DNA from: Zetaproteobacteria bacterium CG06_land_8_20_14_3_00_59_53
Lineage (GTDB): Bacteria; Pseudomonadota; Zetaproteobacteria; Mariprofundales; Mariprofundaceae
Assembly: GCA_002779605.1 (NCBI GenBank)
Contig: PEWE01000004.1
Coordinates: 1-64,000 of the forward strand
DNA: 64,000 bases
Direction: 5' to 3'
Shown here: positions 25,409-34,950 of the stretch, piece after piece
How positions within the stretch are numbered: the stretch's first letter is position 1
Layout of the letters: each line of letters starts with the position of its first letter
Position numbers and translations under genes: made by a program
The notes under the pieces: model-generated
The model's database searches: none
The model's input: the letters and a program-made list of their open reading frames with translations, nothing else
Told to the model about the DNA's origin: nothing

Positions 25409-25894
25409 ATGCCCAGCTTTGATATCGTTTGCGAGACCGACATGCAGGAAATGGACAATGCGGTGAACCAGACGCACAAGGAAATCACCACCCGCTTCGA
25501 CTTCAAGGGCAGCAATTCCAGCATCGAGCTGGGCGACAACGAAATCCTCATCAAGGCCGACGACGACTACAAGCTGGCCACTATCTGCGAGATCCTGCGC
25601 GCCAAGATGACGCGCCGGAATCTGGAAGCCAAATGTCTGGAATACGGCGAAGCGGAAAACGCCAGCGGCGGCAGCAAACGCCAGAAAATCACCATCAAGC
25701 AGGGCATCAGCCAGGAACTGGCCAAGAAGATCGTCAAGCATATCAAGGAAGAAAAAATGAAGGTGCAGGCCAGCATCCAGGGCGATGAAGTACGTGTATC
25801 CGGCAAAAAGCGCGACGATCTGCAGGAGGCCATCGCCCTGATCAAGGGCATGGATGCCGACCGCCCCCTGAAATTCACCAACTTCCGCGACTAG
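25409..25894 (+). CDS. yajQ: YajQ-family nucleotide-binding protein
   Basis: Start 25409 follows GAAGGAG and gives a 161-residue protein beginning MPSFDIVCETDMQEMDNAV, the family's conserved N terminus, with two ferredoxin-like repeats. YajQ proteins bind c-di-GMP in Xanthomonas and Pseudomonas and act with transcription factors; whether this one does is not shown. The window also holds a GGDEF enzyme (36360-37469). Confidence 0.92.
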   Translation: MPSFDIVCETDMQEMDNAVNQTHKEITTRFDFKGSNSSIELGDNEILIKADDDYKLATICEILRAKMTRRNLEAKCLEYGEAENASGGSKRQKITIKQGISQELAKKIVKHIKEEKMKVQASIQGDEVRVSGKKRDDLQEAIALIKGMDADRPLKFTNFRD

Positions 25895-25959
25895 CCCGAC
25901 GGACCCCTATCGGCCGGGCACTGCCGTTCACGGTTATCCGGCACGTTTGGATGCGTTTG

Positions 25960-27504
25960 CTAGCGGGCGACCTGGGCTTGTGTGATACCGACCTGCAGGG
26001 TGTTCAGGCGATCATCGCTGACCAAGCCTGATAAGCCGAGATCGAGCAACTGCTGGGTTCCGCTTGCCAGCACGCCGTTAAAGTTGCGCTGTATCTGCTG
26101 CGGCTGACCGGCCGCATTGGTGAAGCGGACAAGCAGGACGATCCCGTTGACATTCCTCGGGGTCGGGTTGGCGAGCTGGGCGACGATTCTGCCCTGCGCA
26201 TCCTTGCCTGCTCTCAGCTGGATGTATTTGGACGGATTGTCTTTCAGATCGAGATCCACCAGATCGCCATAGGCCTGCTTGCCGATCTCTCCCTGAGCCG
26301 AGGCGACCTTGGTGTAATACCCCTTGGCTTCATCCAGACGACCGGCCTTGCGCGACAGGTTGCCCAGCGAGTAATACGCATCGGCGGTAGGCAGCAGAGC
26401 CGTACTTCTTTCGAAATCGGCACGTGCTGAAGTATCGAGATGAAGTTGCTCGTTCACCTTGCCGCGTTGCAGTGAATAGTAGAAAAAGCCCGGATTCAGA
26501 TTGATCGCCTTGCCATACAGGCCGGCTGCGGCACTCAGATGCCCGGACTTCTGCTCGGCATCCCCCATCAGGCCGTAGAAATGCGCCTCGTTCGGCTCCA
26601 GCGCAATCGCCTGCTTCGCCAGGCGCATGGCTGTTGCAGTGTCGCCTTTGGCCAGTGCCTCGCGACCTTGATCAAAGGCATCGTAAGCCGGCTTGCTGCG
26701 CATCAGATGCGCGGTTTTGGCTCTGTATCGCTCTGCGCCCACCTCCCCGCCCCTGGGCAGGGTGGCCAGCATGGCGATATTATTATTCACACGCTCCTGT
26801 GACGGGGGGTGGCTGGCGAACATCCCGTTCAACCAATCCTGTTGCTTGCCTTCGGAGAGCCTCACAAAGGTGCGCTGCAGCTCCACTGCACCCTGCGGGT
26901 CGTATCCGGCGCGGGACATATACAGCATGCCGTAGTGATCGGATTCGCGCTCGGCATCGCGGCCGTATTTCTGAGTGACCAGTTGCGCGCCAAGCCCCGC
27001 ACCGAGTTGGGCAAGATTCGCATAATCCTTGCCCTGTGTGGCAATGGCCGTCCCCATCACGGCAGTCTGCAACAGCATGCCCTTGGACATACTCTGCGCG
27101 CCGTGCCTGGCTGCGGCATGCACGATCTCGTGACCCAGCACGGCGGCCAGTTCCGATTCGTTGTGCAACTCGGTGAGCAGGCCGCGATTGATGGTGATCT
27201 TGCCACCGGGCAGCGCCCATGCATTGGGCACCGAGTTGTTCAACACCTTGAATTCATACGGCAGCTTTCTATCGCTGACCGCAGCCAGCCGCTGGCCGAC
27301 CTGACTGACATAGGCGGTGAGCCCGGGGTCGGCCACCAGATCGCCGCCCTGCGCCTGACGTGCCGGGGCATATTGCTGCGCCCCGATGGCAAGCTCCTGC
27401 TGCTCGCTGACCAGCGAAAAATCATTCTTGCCGGTCACCGGATTGGTGACGCAGCCGGAGAGAAGCGCAAGGAAAAGCAGCAAACCGGTCAGATGTTTAT
27501 GCAT
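25960..27504 (-). CDS. BepA-like M48 metalloprotease with TPR repeats (lipoprotein)
   Basis: The 514-residue protein has a lipobox (LFLALLSGC), a zinc-metalloprotease HEIVH motif at about residue 130, and the third ligand in ERESDHYGM. The C-terminal half contains TPR-like helices (EALAKGDTATAMRLAKQAIALEPNEAHFY). This matches BepA/YfgC, which degrades or repairs outer-membrane proteins such as LptD in the periplasm. It has an extra C-terminal domain of about 100 residues beyond the TPRs. It converges with yajQ. Confidence 0.88.
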   Translation of the reverse strand: MHKHLTGLLLFLALLSGCVTNPVTGKNDFSLVSEQQELAIGAQQYAPARQAQGGDLVADPGLTAYVSQVGQRLAAVSDRKLPYEFKVLNNSVPNAWALPGGKITINRGLLTELHNESELAAVLGHEIVHAAARHGAQSMSKGMLLQTAVMGTAIATQGKDYANLAQLGAGLGAQLVTQKYGRDAERESDHYGMLYMSRAGYDPQGAVELQRTFVRLSEGKQQDWLNGMFASHPPSQERVNNNIAMLATLPRGGEVGAERYRAKTAHLMRSKPAYDAFDQGREALAKGDTATAMRLAKQAIALEPNEAHFYGLMGDAEQKSGHLSAAAGLYGKAINLNPGFFYYSLQRGKVNEQLHLDTSARADFERSTALLPTADAYYSLGNLSRKAGRLDEAKGYYTKVASAQGEIGKQAYGDLVDLDLKDNPSKYIQLRAGKDAQGRIVAQLANPTPRNVNGIVLLVRFTNAAGQPQQIQRNFNGVLASGTQQLLDLGLSGLVSDDRLNTLQVGITQAQVAR

Positions 27505-27529
27505 GCTCCCCTCCCGCCTCTAAACCTGC

Positions 27530-28714
27530 TCAGCTCACGCTGAGATTCACGAACTTGCGCTTGCCCAGCTTGAGAAGATAGGTGCCGCCGGCGGCAAGGC
27601 GGAAATCCTTGTCGGCCATCTTTTCGCCGTCGATGGACAGGGCGTTCTGGGCGATCATGCGCATGGCCTCGCCGTTGGATGTGGTCAGACCGGTTTCACT
27701 TAATGCACGCACGATCCACAGGCCGTCGGCATCCGCTTTCAGGATCGCCTCAGGAATATCATCGGGGATCTCGTTGCGCGTGAACTGCGATTCGAATCCG
27801 GCGCGTGCCTCGGCACCCGCTCCCTTGCCGTGGAAACGCTCGACGATATTCGCGGCCAGCTGTTTCTTGGCCTCCATCGGGTGCATGCCCTTGATCGCAT
27901 CCAGATCGGCATCGGTCAGCAGTTCGTAATACTTCAGCATCAGATCGTCCGAAATACTCATCAGCTTGCCGAACTGCTCCTTGCCGGCCTCGGCCACGCC
28001 GACGTAGTTGTTCAGCGATTTGGACATCTTGTTCACGCCGTCCAGACCTTCGAGCAGCGGCATGGTGAGGATCACCTGCGGGGCCTTGCCGTAGGCCTGC
28101 TGCAACTGCCGGCCCATCAGCAGGTTGAACTTCTGATCGTTGCCGCCGAGTTCCACATCGGCATCCAGCGCCACCGAATCGTAGCCCTGGATCAGCGGAT
28201 AGAGGAATTCATGCAGCGCGATGGATTGTCCGCCCTGATAACGCTTCTCGAAATCGTCGCGCTCCAGCATGCGGGCCACGGTGGCCTTGGCGGAGATGCG
28301 CACCAGATCGGCGGCGGTGAGATTGTTCAGCCACTCGGAATTGAAGCGCACCTCGGTCTGCGCCGGGTCAAGGATACGGAACACCTGCTCCTTGTAGGTC
28401 TCGGCGTTGATCAGCACCTCTTCGTGGGTGAGCGGCGGGCGGGTCTCGTTCTTGCCGGTCGGATCGCCGATCATGCCGGTGAAATCGCCGATCAGAAACA
28501 CCACCTGATGGCCGCACACCTGAAACTGGCGCAGCTTTTCGAGCAGAACGGTATGGCCGAGATGCAGATCGGGTGCGGTCGGGTCGAAGCCCGCCTTGAC
28601 GCGCAAGGGCCGTCCCTCGACCGCCGCTTCCTTCAGCCTGGCCTCAAGACTGCCGTGCGGCAGGATCTCCAGCGTCCCGCGGCTGAGCAGCTGCATCTGT
28701 TCCTGAATCTTCAT
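27530..28714 (-). CDS. tyrS: Tyrosyl-tRNA synthetase
   Basis: The 394-residue class I synthetase has the HIGH-type motif [10 protein letters not shown] (about residue 50) and [11 protein letters not shown] (about 230), then an S4-like RNA-binding domain at the C terminus ([20 protein letters not shown]). The KMSKS form and length fit the TyrZ-like branch, as opposed to the KFGKT form of E. coli TyrS. It lies 25 bp upstream of the M48 gene on the same strand and is divergent from anmK. Confidence 0.95.
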   Translation of the reverse strand: MKIQEQMQLLSRGTLEILPHGSLEARLKEAAVEGRPLRVKAGFDPTAPDLHLGHTVLLEKLRQFQVCGHQVVFLIGDFTGMIGDPTGKNETRPPLTHEEVLINAETYKEQVFRILDPAQTEVRFNSEWLNNLTAADLVRISAKATVARMLERDDFEKRYQGGQSIALHEFLYPLIQGYDSVALDADVELGGNDQKFNLLMGRQLQQAYGKAPQVILTMPLLEGLDGVNKMSKSLNNYVGVAEAGKEQFGKLMSISDDLMLKYYELLTDADLDAIKGMHPMEAKKQLAANIVERFHGKGAGAEARAGFESQFTRNEIPDDIPEAILKADADGLWIVRALSETGLTTSNGEAMRMIAQNALSIDGEKMADKDFRLAAGGTYLLKLGKRKFVNLSVS

Positions 28715-28821
28715 GGGTTCACCTGTTCACTCGTTGCTTTCGATACCCCGAACGCATCGGGATGCGGCCATCCTAACGCGCCTGTTCGCATCTGCCACGT
28801 TTGACGATTATGCTTGAGCGC

Positions 28822-29976
28822 ATGCAAGCCCCCCCGATCATCCTCGGCATCATGTCCGGCACCTCCGCCGACGGCATCGATGTGGCCGTGATGCGCATGA
28901 CAAAAAAAACCGAGCTGCTGCATTTCCTTTCCCTGCCGATGCCGCCGGAGCTGCGCGAACCGATCCTGCGACTGGCCGAGCCCGGGGTGAACGAGATCGA
29001 GCTGATGGGCGCACTGCATGTCCGCCTCGGCCACGCCTATGCCCATGCCGCACTGCAAGCCATCGAGGCCGCGGGCCTGAAGACAGGCGACATCGCCGCC
29101 ATCGGCTGCCACGGCCAGACCATCCGGCACCGTCCGGGAGAACGCCACCCCTTCACGATGCAGATCGGCTGTGCGGCAACGATTGCCGAGCGCACCGGCA
29201 TCACCACGGTCGATGATTTCCGCAGCCGCGACATCGCCGCCGGCGGTCAGGGCGCGCCGCTCGTGCCCTTTGCACACCGCCGCCTGTTCGCTTCGGAAGA
29301 TACGGATATCGCCGTGCTGAATATCGGCGGCATCGCCAATATCACCTGGCTGGGCAGGGACGGCAGCACCAGCGGCTTTGATTGCGGGCCGGGCAATATG
29401 CTGATGGATGTGCTGATGCTGGAGCTGTCAGACGGGCGCAACGGCTTTGATGAAGACGGCGCACTGGCCGCCTCTGGGGCCGTCAGCCAGCCCTTGCTGG
29501 ACAAGCTGCTGGCACACCCCTTCCTCAGCAAACGGCCGCCGAAATCCACCGGACGCGAGGACTTCGGTAGTGCGGTGGCGGATATCATCCTCGCCTGGCC
29601 GGAGATCAGCGATGCCGACCGGCTGGCCACAGCCTGCGAGCTGACGGCAAGGTCAATCGCCGACTGCATCCGTTTTCTTCCCGCAGCGCCCGCACGATGG
29701 CTGGTCTGCGGCGGCGGCGCGCGCAATAGCCATCTGATGCAAAGCCTCGCCGGTAAGCTTGCTCCGGCAGATGTTTGCGGCACCGAATCGCGCGGTATGT
29801 CCGGACAGGCCGTGGAGGCTGCATGCTTCGCCATGCTGGCCATGCAAACCCTGTGCGGCTCAGCCAATACCCTCGCCGCAGTCACCGGAGCCTCGCATGA
29901 TGTGTGCGGCGGAAGCATCCACCCCGGAGCCAACTGGCCGCTTGTTTTACAGGACATCCCGACTTGGACCCGCTGA
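28822..29976 (+). CDS. anmK: Anhydro-N-acetylmuramic acid kinase
   Basis: AnmK phosphorylates and opens 1,6-anhydro-MurNAc during peptidoglycan recycling. The N terminus IILGIMSGTSADGIDVAVM is the family signature; the ATP-binding part includes DFGSAVADI and LVCGGGARN. Start 28822 gives 384 residues; ATG 28810 and TTG 28801 are also in frame and no strong ribosome site decides. The stop overlaps the next gene by 13 bp. Confidence 0.94.
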   Translation: MQAPPIILGIMSGTSADGIDVAVMRMTKKTELLHFLSLPMPPELREPILRLAEPGVNEIELMGALHVRLGHAYAHAALQAIEAAGLKTGDIAAIGCHGQTIRHRPGERHPFTMQIGCAATIAERTGITTVDDFRSRDIAAGGQGAPLVPFAHRRLFASEDTDIAVLNIGGIANITWLGRDGSTSGFDCGPGNMLMDVLMLELSDGRNGFDEDGALAASGAVSQPLLDKLLAHPFLSKRPPKSTGREDFGSAVADIILAWPEISDADRLATACELTARSIADCIRFLPAAPARWLVCGGGARNSHLMQSLAGKLAPADVCGTESRGMSGQAVEAACFAMLAMQTLCGSANTLAAVTGASHDVCGGSIHPGANWPLVLQDIPTWTR

Positions 29977-30968
29977 CCCACGCCATCTCCGGCTCGGTGC
30001 TGGCCCGCGCCCTGCCGGGCAGGCCGCTGCCGGTATCGCAAGTGATCTTGCTGGTGCTGTTCACCATGGCGCCGGATGCGGATTTCGCTCTTAAATTCAT
30101 CTCGGATACGACCTATCTGCAATACCACCGTGGCGTCACCCACTCGCTGCTGATGCTGCCGCTATGGACATGGTTGATTTATTCGCTGCTTCCCGCCCCG
30201 CGTGCGGTGTTCGATACCAAGCCGTCACGCCTGCCCGCATGGCTGATCGCCGCCGCCATCGCGCTGCATATCTTCCTCGATCTGATCACCTCGTTCGGCA
30301 CCATGCTGCTGGCCCCCTTTTCCGACTGGCGCGCCGCCCTCGACCTGCTGTTCATCATCGATCCGCTGTTCACCGCCTGCCTGCTGCTTCCCATGCTCGC
30401 AGCCGCCGTCCGGCCTCAGCATGCGCGGGCATGTGCCCTCTCAGCCCTGCTGCTCGCCGGAGGCTATCTGGGACTGTCGGTGTCGGCGCACGATAAGGCT
30501 GTTGAACTGGCGCGCAGCGAGCGGCCCGGCGCACAGGGCTATGCCGCCCTGCCGCTGCCCTTTTCCCCCTTCCACTGGCAGCTGGTCGCCACATGGCCGG
30601 ATCACTACACGCGCAGCGCGGTGAATCTGAAGCCGGGCTTTGCCGGCAGCGCCCCGCTGTTTCCGCAATCCTTCATTGATAAGCACATGCCGCCGCTGCA
30701 AACAGCCGATCATCTGCAATGGCAGCGCCTGCCATCCATGCAGGCTGTAGCCGGACTCGACAGTCTGCCCGGCGTGGCCTTTTACCGCTGGTTCGCGCGC
30801 TTTCCGGTATTGTTAGGCAGGGACGACAGGCACATCGTATTCGGCGATCTGCGCTTCGGCGCCGGCATGGATGGTGCCGAGTCCCCGTTCATGATGCAGA
30901 TCGATCTGGGAGACACCCCCTCCGCATGGTTGATCTGGCGGGAGGGAAAACGGAGCGCACTGCCATGA
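29964..30968 (+). CDS. YdjM-like membrane-bound metal-dependent hydrolase
   Basis: I start at TTG 29964 (MDPLTHAISG), 20 codons inside the track ORF, because members of this family begin DPLTHxxxG and AGGAC lies upstream; this gives a 13-bp overlap with anmK. The 334-residue protein has several membrane helices in the first half and metal-ligand candidates in THAISG, APDADF, HRGVTHSLLM and HIFLDLITSFGT. The C-terminal part is a soluble domain. Family members (COG1988) are called hydrolases on sequence grounds; the substrate is unknown. Confidence 0.8.
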   Translation: MDPLTHAISGSVLARALPGRPLPVSQVILLVLFTMAPDADFALKFISDTTYLQYHRGVTHSLLMLPLWTWLIYSLLPAPRAVFDTKPSRLPAWLIAAAIALHIFLDLITSFGTMLLAPFSDWRAALDLLFIIDPLFTACLLLPMLAAAVRPQHARACALSALLLAGGYLGLSVSAHDKAVELARSERPGAQGYAALPLPFSPFHWQLVATWPDHYTRSAVNLKPGFAGSAPLFPQSFIDKHMPPLQTADHLQWQRLPSMQAVAGLDSLPGVAFYRWFARFPVLLGRDDRHIVFGDLRFGAGMDGAESPFMMQIDLGDTPSAWLIWREGKRSALP

Positions 30969-31026
30969 TCGCTAGGCAAGCAGCTTCCCCATTGACTGTC
31001 CTGCACAGCTTCGCAAACTCTTACCC

Positions 31027-31974
31027 ATGCGCATCCTGCTGACATTGCTGCTGAGCCTCACCTGCATGCCGCTATGCGTGCAGGCTGAAAACCAGAGCCC
31101 TTCAGCAACGAATCCGCAAACAGACCCTGCGCATGCGGAATGCGATGCCATCGGAGCCAAACTGGGCAGTGTGAGCGTCGCCGGTTGTCACGCCGCCGGC
31201 CTACAGACCAGTGATACCAGTTCGGTAAAGGGTCAGCCGATCCTGATGCGCGAGTTCCCTCCGATGGATAGCAGACTGCCGCAGGCACGCGTACTGCTGA
31301 TCGGCGGCATTCACGGCGATGAATATTCCTCGGTCAGTATCGTATTCAAGTGGATGAATATCCTGAATCAGTACCATTCCGGCCTGTTCCATTGGCATAT
31401 CGTGCCACTGCTCAACCCCGACGGTCTGTTGCAGCGTCATTCTTCCCGTCTGAACGCCAACGGCGTTGACCTGAACCGCAACTTCCCGACCCCCGACTGG
31501 TATGCACAGACACGCGATTACTGGGAGCGCCGCACCGGCAAGGACCCGCGCCGCTATCCGGGCGAGGCCGCGCTCAGCGAGCCGGAATCGCGCTGGTTGT
31601 ATGAAGAGATCCGCAGCTTCAAACCGGACGTCATCATCTCGGTGCATGCACCCTACGGCGTGCTGGATTTCGACGGGCCGCCCAAGCCGCCGCATCACAT
31701 GGGTTACCTGCATCTGAACCTGCTGGGCACCTATCCCGGCTCGCTGGGCAATTGCGCGGGCGTGCAACACCGCATCCCGGTGATCACCATGGAATTACCG
31801 AGCGCCGGCATCATGCCGAGCGAGTCTGAAATCAATCGCATGTGGACGGATATGATCCGCTGGATGATCGCCAATCTCCCCAAACAGGACACGCAGGATG
31901 CCTATGCGTCATTCGATGCCATCGAACAGGGCTTGAGTCCGAAACCCGGAACGCACAGGGCCAGCGGCGGCTAA
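31027..31974 (+). CDS. Secreted M14-family carboxypeptidase/amidase, MpaA-like
   Basis: The 315-residue precursor has a signal peptide (ILLTLLLSLTCMPLCVQA) and an M14 zinc fold: GGIHGDEYSS supplies His and Glu ligands (about 92-96), HWHIVPLLNPDG and NANGVDLNRNFPT are typical of the MpaA/succinylglutamate desuccinylase group, a later His is in ISVHAPYGV, and the catalytic glutamate is probably in TMELPS. MpaA cleaves the gamma-D-Glu-Dap bond of murein peptides; a periplasmic version next to anmK would fit murein turnover, but the substrate is inferred. Confidence 0.8.
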   Translation: MRILLTLLLSLTCMPLCVQAENQSPSATNPQTDPAHAECDAIGAKLGSVSVAGCHAAGLQTSDTSSVKGQPILMREFPPMDSRLPQARVLLIGGIHGDEYSSVSIVFKWMNILNQYHSGLFHWHIVPLLNPDGLLQRHSSRLNANGVDLNRNFPTPDWYAQTRDYWERRTGKDPRRYPGEAALSEPESRWLYEEIRSFKPDVIISVHAPYGVLDFDGPPKPPHHMGYLHLNLLGTYPGSLGNCAGVQHRIPVITMELPSAGIMPSESEINRMWTDMIRWMIANLPKQDTQDAYASFDAIEQGLSPKPGTHRASGG

Positions 31975-31994
31975 TTCAGATCAACCGGACCGGG

Positions 31995-32282
31995 TCAAGC
32001 CAGCGGCCCGTCGAGAAAGGAAACATCCTCCCAAGCCTGCGTAGGATTGCCGTGGGCATCGCGGAAACGCAGATTCTGCACACGCGGGACGCGGCGATGC
32101 GCCCTTCCATAGCTGTCTTCCTGCATTTCTGTGCCTGAATCGGCGGAAAGTATCATCATGTCCTCAACGAACACGATATCGCTGATCTCATAGACCTCGC
32201 CGAGATAACGCACCCGCCGACCGACCAGTGCGCACATGGCCTCTCTGTCCTGAACCAGTCCTTGCAATGCCGGGTCGCTCAT
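31995..32282 (-). CDS. Small conserved-looking hypothetical protein
   Basis: A 95-residue soluble protein with no signal. It begins with a short helix, then a beta-rich part (GRRVRYLGEVYEISDIVFVEDMMILSAD) that could form a small barrel, and a basic stretch (AHRRVPRVQNLRF). It is divergent from the DUF971 gene 62 bp away and converges with the M14 gene. I do not recognise the family. Codon use looks like its neighbours, which supports it as a real gene. Confidence 0.6.
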   Translation of the reverse strand: MSDPALQGLVQDREAMCALVGRRVRYLGEVYEISDIVFVEDMMILSADSGTEMQEDSYGRAHRRVPRVQNLRFRDAHGNPTQAWEDVSFLDGPLA

Positions 32283-32344
32283 TTCATGCTCCTTGCCCGA
32301 CGGACCTATGCATCACAGACCCGCCTTGCTCCCACGGAGGAAGT

Positions 32345-32689
32345 ATGCCACAAACCCTTCCCGTCGCCATGCGTAATTACAATGCCGACGGCCGTCTTGA
32401 GATCGACTGGTCGGACGGACATCACAGCTTCTACAGCCATGAGTGGCTGCGCGTGCAATGCCCGTGCGCCGATTGCCGGGGGCATACACCGGAGCAGGCC
32501 AGGGTGATCACCGGCAAGGAAGCCGTGCGCATCACCGCTGTCGAGCCGGTCGGCAACTATGCCCTGAGAATCAGCTTCGACGACGGTCACAATACCGGCC
32601 TGTACGAGTTTTCCGGCCTGCGTCAGGATTTGTGCCGCTGCGCAGCCTGCGTCGCAGCAGATTCAGAAACAGAGACCACAACGGCATGA
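32345..32689 (+). CDS. DUF971 (GBBH-like N-terminal) domain protein
   Basis: The start at 32345 has GGAGG upstream and gives 114 residues. The pattern LEIDWSDGHHSFYSHEWLRVQCPCADCRG followed by ITAVEPVGNYALRISFDDGHNTGLY is the DUF971 domain, also found at the N terminus of gamma-butyrobetaine hydroxylase. Cysteines in CPCADC and LCRCAAC may bind a metal. It overlaps the MscS-type channel gene by 4 bp. Confidence 0.85.
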   Translation: MPQTLPVAMRNYNADGRLEIDWSDGHHSFYSHEWLRVQCPCADCRGHTPEQARVITGKEAVRITAVEPVGNYALRISFDDGHNTGLYEFSGLRQDLCRCAACVAADSETETTTA

Positions 32690-33780
32690 TCGAGGCCTGG
32701 GGCGAGCTGCAACATGTGATGTTTCTTGATATCCCGGCAAGCCGCTGGATCGCCGCACTGCTGATCCTGTTTATCACCATTGTCGGCCGGCAATCCTTGC
32801 TCTGGCTGTTTGCACGACTCACCCGGAGCATCGCATCGCGTACCGCCACCCATCTGGATAATGTGCTGCTGGATGCGGCCGGAAAACCGGCCGGCTGGCT
32901 GCTCTATGTGCTCGGCATCCTGGCCACGCTGCATGTGCTCAATCCGCCCGAGTCTATTTTCCCGCTGATGCCGCTGGTTGACAGCATCGGCAGGATTCTC
33001 TCCCTTGCCAATGCAGCCTGGTTTTTGTGGCGGCTGATCGACGGGCTCTCGGCCCACCTTAGCGCCCGCGCCGCACAAACGGATTCGACACTGGACGACC
33101 AGCTGGTGCCCTTCGTGACCAAGACACTCAAAATCTTCATCGTCATCACCGCCGTGCTGGTTATCGCGCAGAACATGGGCTATTCGATTTCCGGCCTGAT
33201 CGCCTCGCTCGGCATCGGCGGCATCGCCGTGGCCATGGCGGCGCGCGACACCATCGCCAATGTGTTCGGCTCGATCATGATTCTGGTGGACCGCCCGTTC
33301 GCCATCGGCGACTGGATCAAGGCCGGCGATTTCGAGGGCGTGGTGGAAGAGATCGGCTTCCGCTCCACACGCATCCGCACCTTCGAGCATACACTGGTGA
33401 ATGTGCCAAACTCGCTGCTGGCCAATATGGTGATTGATAACATCGATGCACGCAGCAAGCGCCGCATCAAAATGCGCATCGGCCTGACCTACAGCACCAC
33501 CCCGGAGCAGATGCAGCAGGCCATCGAAGGCATCGAGGCGATCCTTGAGAAACACCCCGGCGTGGATCAGGACTTCAAGCTGGTGAAATTTGATGAATTT
33601 ACTGATTCCTCGCTATCCATCTTCCTGTATTACTTCTCGGCCTCGAAGAACTGGGCCGACTACCTGCAGGTACGTCAGGAAGTGAACAAGCGGATCATGC
33701 ACCTGCTCGAATCCATGCAGCTGGATTTCGCCTTCCCGACGCGCACCCTGCATGTGCAGGGAAGCCTGTCCGGGGAATAA
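32686..33780 (+). CDS. MscS-family mechanosensitive ion channel
   Basis: Start 32686 overlaps the DUF971 stop (ATGA); the track start lies 81 codons upstream in another gene. The 364-residue protein has about four N-terminal membrane helices, the last of which is the glycine/alanine-rich pore helix (GLIASLGIGGIAVAMAARDTIANVFGSIMI), then the beta domain (DRPFAIGDWIKAGDFEGVVEEIGFRSTRIRT) and a C-terminal alpha/beta domain. It would open on membrane tension during hypo-osmotic shock. Confidence 0.92.
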   Translation: MIEAWGELQHVMFLDIPASRWIAALLILFITIVGRQSLLWLFARLTRSIASRTATHLDNVLLDAAGKPAGWLLYVLGILATLHVLNPPESIFPLMPLVDSIGRILSLANAAWFLWRLIDGLSAHLSARAAQTDSTLDDQLVPFVTKTLKIFIVITAVLVIAQNMGYSISGLIASLGIGGIAVAMAARDTIANVFGSIMILVDRPFAIGDWIKAGDFEGVVEEIGFRSTRIRTFEHTLVNVPNSLLANMVIDNIDARSKRRIKMRIGLTYSTTPEQMQQAIEGIEAILEKHPGVDQDFKLVKFDEFTDSSLSIFLYYFSASKNWADYLQVRQEVNKRIMHLLESMQLDFAFPTRTLHVQGSLSGE

Positions 33781-33902
33781 ACCCCGGTCTTTACGCTATC
33801 GTTACATTGTTTTGCCGCCCTGTTACCAAGCCGGCGCGCTCGTAAACATTACGGTAGCCATAGTTCTCCACATCGAGGGACACTTCCCCGAAGGAGAACA
33901 AC

Positions 33903-34316
33903 ATGAAACGAATCATCACCGCAGCCCTGTTGAGCACCGCCCTGCTGGCAGCGCCCATGGCTCAGGCAGCCTCCTATCAGGATCGCACCATGGCCACCGG
34001 CGCCGTGGTCGGCGCAACCGCAGGAGCTGTTGTCGGCTCGAACAGCAATCAGGCAGTCGAAGGCGCCATCTTCGGCGCGGTACTGGGCACCATCGCCGGA
34101 GCGATGATCGCCAGCGCCAACCAGCCGGCCTACCAGCAGGTATACGTCGCCCAGCCGCAACATCACTACAGGCCGACGGCATACCACTATCAGCCGCGGG
34201 TGCAGCATTACCGCCCTGTGGCGCAGCGCGTGGTCTATGTCCAGCCGGCTCCGCGTCGCGTCGAACACCGCGCCGCACCGCGCAGCTACGGCCACGGTTA
34301 CGGCGACAGGGATTGA
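33903..34316 (+). CDS. Glycine-zipper surface protein
   Basis: A 137-residue precursor with a signal peptide (LLSTALLAAPMAQAA), then a glycine zipper (TGAVVGATAGAVVGSNSNQAVEGAIFGAVLGTIAGAMIAS) that forms two tightly packed helices in a membrane, and a Tyr/His/Arg/Pro-rich tail of about 60 residues (HHYRPTAYHYQP). Related glycine-zipper proteins sit in the outer membrane. A GGAGA site lies before the ATG. The histidine-rich tail might bind metal; this is a guess. An intrinsic terminator follows at 34354. Confidence 0.8.
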   Translation: MKRIITAALLSTALLAAPMAQAASYQDRTMATGAVVGATAGAVVGSNSNQAVEGAIFGAVLGTIAGAMIASANQPAYQQVYVAQPQHHYRPTAYHYQPRVQHYRPVAQRVVYVQPAPRRVEHRAAPRSYGHGYGDRD

Positions 34317-34353
34317 GCCTGCTTATCCCCCGGCCGCTTACCGGCCCCTCCGG

Positions 34354-34386
34354 CAAACGCCTCCCCATCGGGAGGCGTTTGTTTTT
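34354..34386 (+). terminator. Intrinsic terminator after the glycine-zipper gene
   Basis: A perfect 12-bp stem CAAACGCCTCCC / GGGAGGCGTTTG with a 4-nt loop (CATC) is followed by TTTTT on the plus strand. It isolates the glycine-zipper gene from rnhA. Confidence 0.9.
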
Positions 34387-34441
34387 CTGATGGCAGTGTT
34401 TGATGGGTGCACAGGCAGGCATTTGCCGTCACAATCGGCGC

Positions 34442-34894
34442 ATGAGCGATAAACCAGTAGTCGAGGCTTTTACCGACGGCGCGTGTTCGGGCAATCCAGG
34501 ACCCGGCGGCTGGGGAGCGCTGCTGCGCATGGGCGCCAATGAGAAGGAACTCTTCGGCGGCGAGACGCACACCACCAACCAGCGCATGGAGGTCAAGGCC
34601 GCCATCGAAGCTCTCAAGGCCCTGAAGAAGCCGTGCCGCATCACCATCCATTCCGACTCGAAATATGTCGTGCAGGGCATGACCGAATGGATCCACGGCT
34701 GGAAAAAGAACGGCTGGAAGAATGCCGCGAGGAAGCCGGTCTCCAATCAGGACCTGTGGCAGGAACTGGATGCCGCCGCAGCTGGACACGATGTGCGCTG
34801 GCAGTGGGTCAAGGGCCATGCCGGCCACGCCGAAAACGAACGCGCCGATGAACTGGCAAGGCGCGGCGTCCCTTCAGCTAAACCTACGGATTGA
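34442..34894 (+). CDS. rnhA: Ribonuclease HI
   Basis: RNase HI degrades the RNA strand of RNA:DNA hybrids. Start 34442 gives 150 residues beginning with the DG motif [16 protein letters not shown]; the catalytic acids are visible as that aspartate, glutamate in QRMEVKAA, aspartate in HSDSKYV and aspartate in ERADELA. Length matches the family. Confidence 0.95.
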   Translation: MSDKPVVEAFTDGACSGNPGPGGWGALLRMGANEKELFGGETHTTNQRMEVKAAIEALKALKKPCRITIHSDSKYVVQGMTEWIHGWKKNGWKNAARKPVSNQDLWQELDAAAAGHDVRWQWVKGHAGHAENERADELARRGVPSAKPTD

Positions 34895-34905
34895 TTCAAC
34901 ACAGA

Positions 34906-34929
34906 ATGGCGGGGCCGAAGCCCCGCCAT
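34906..34929. terminator. Bidirectional hairpin between rnhA and the convergent gene
   Basis: Perfect 10-bp stem ATGGCGGGGC / GCCCCGCCAT with a CGAA loop (TTCG on the other strand), placed between two convergent genes. Neither side has a strong T run, so its efficiency as an intrinsic terminator is uncertain. Confidence 0.6.
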
Positions 34930-34950
34930 CAAGCCGTCAAATGGACGACG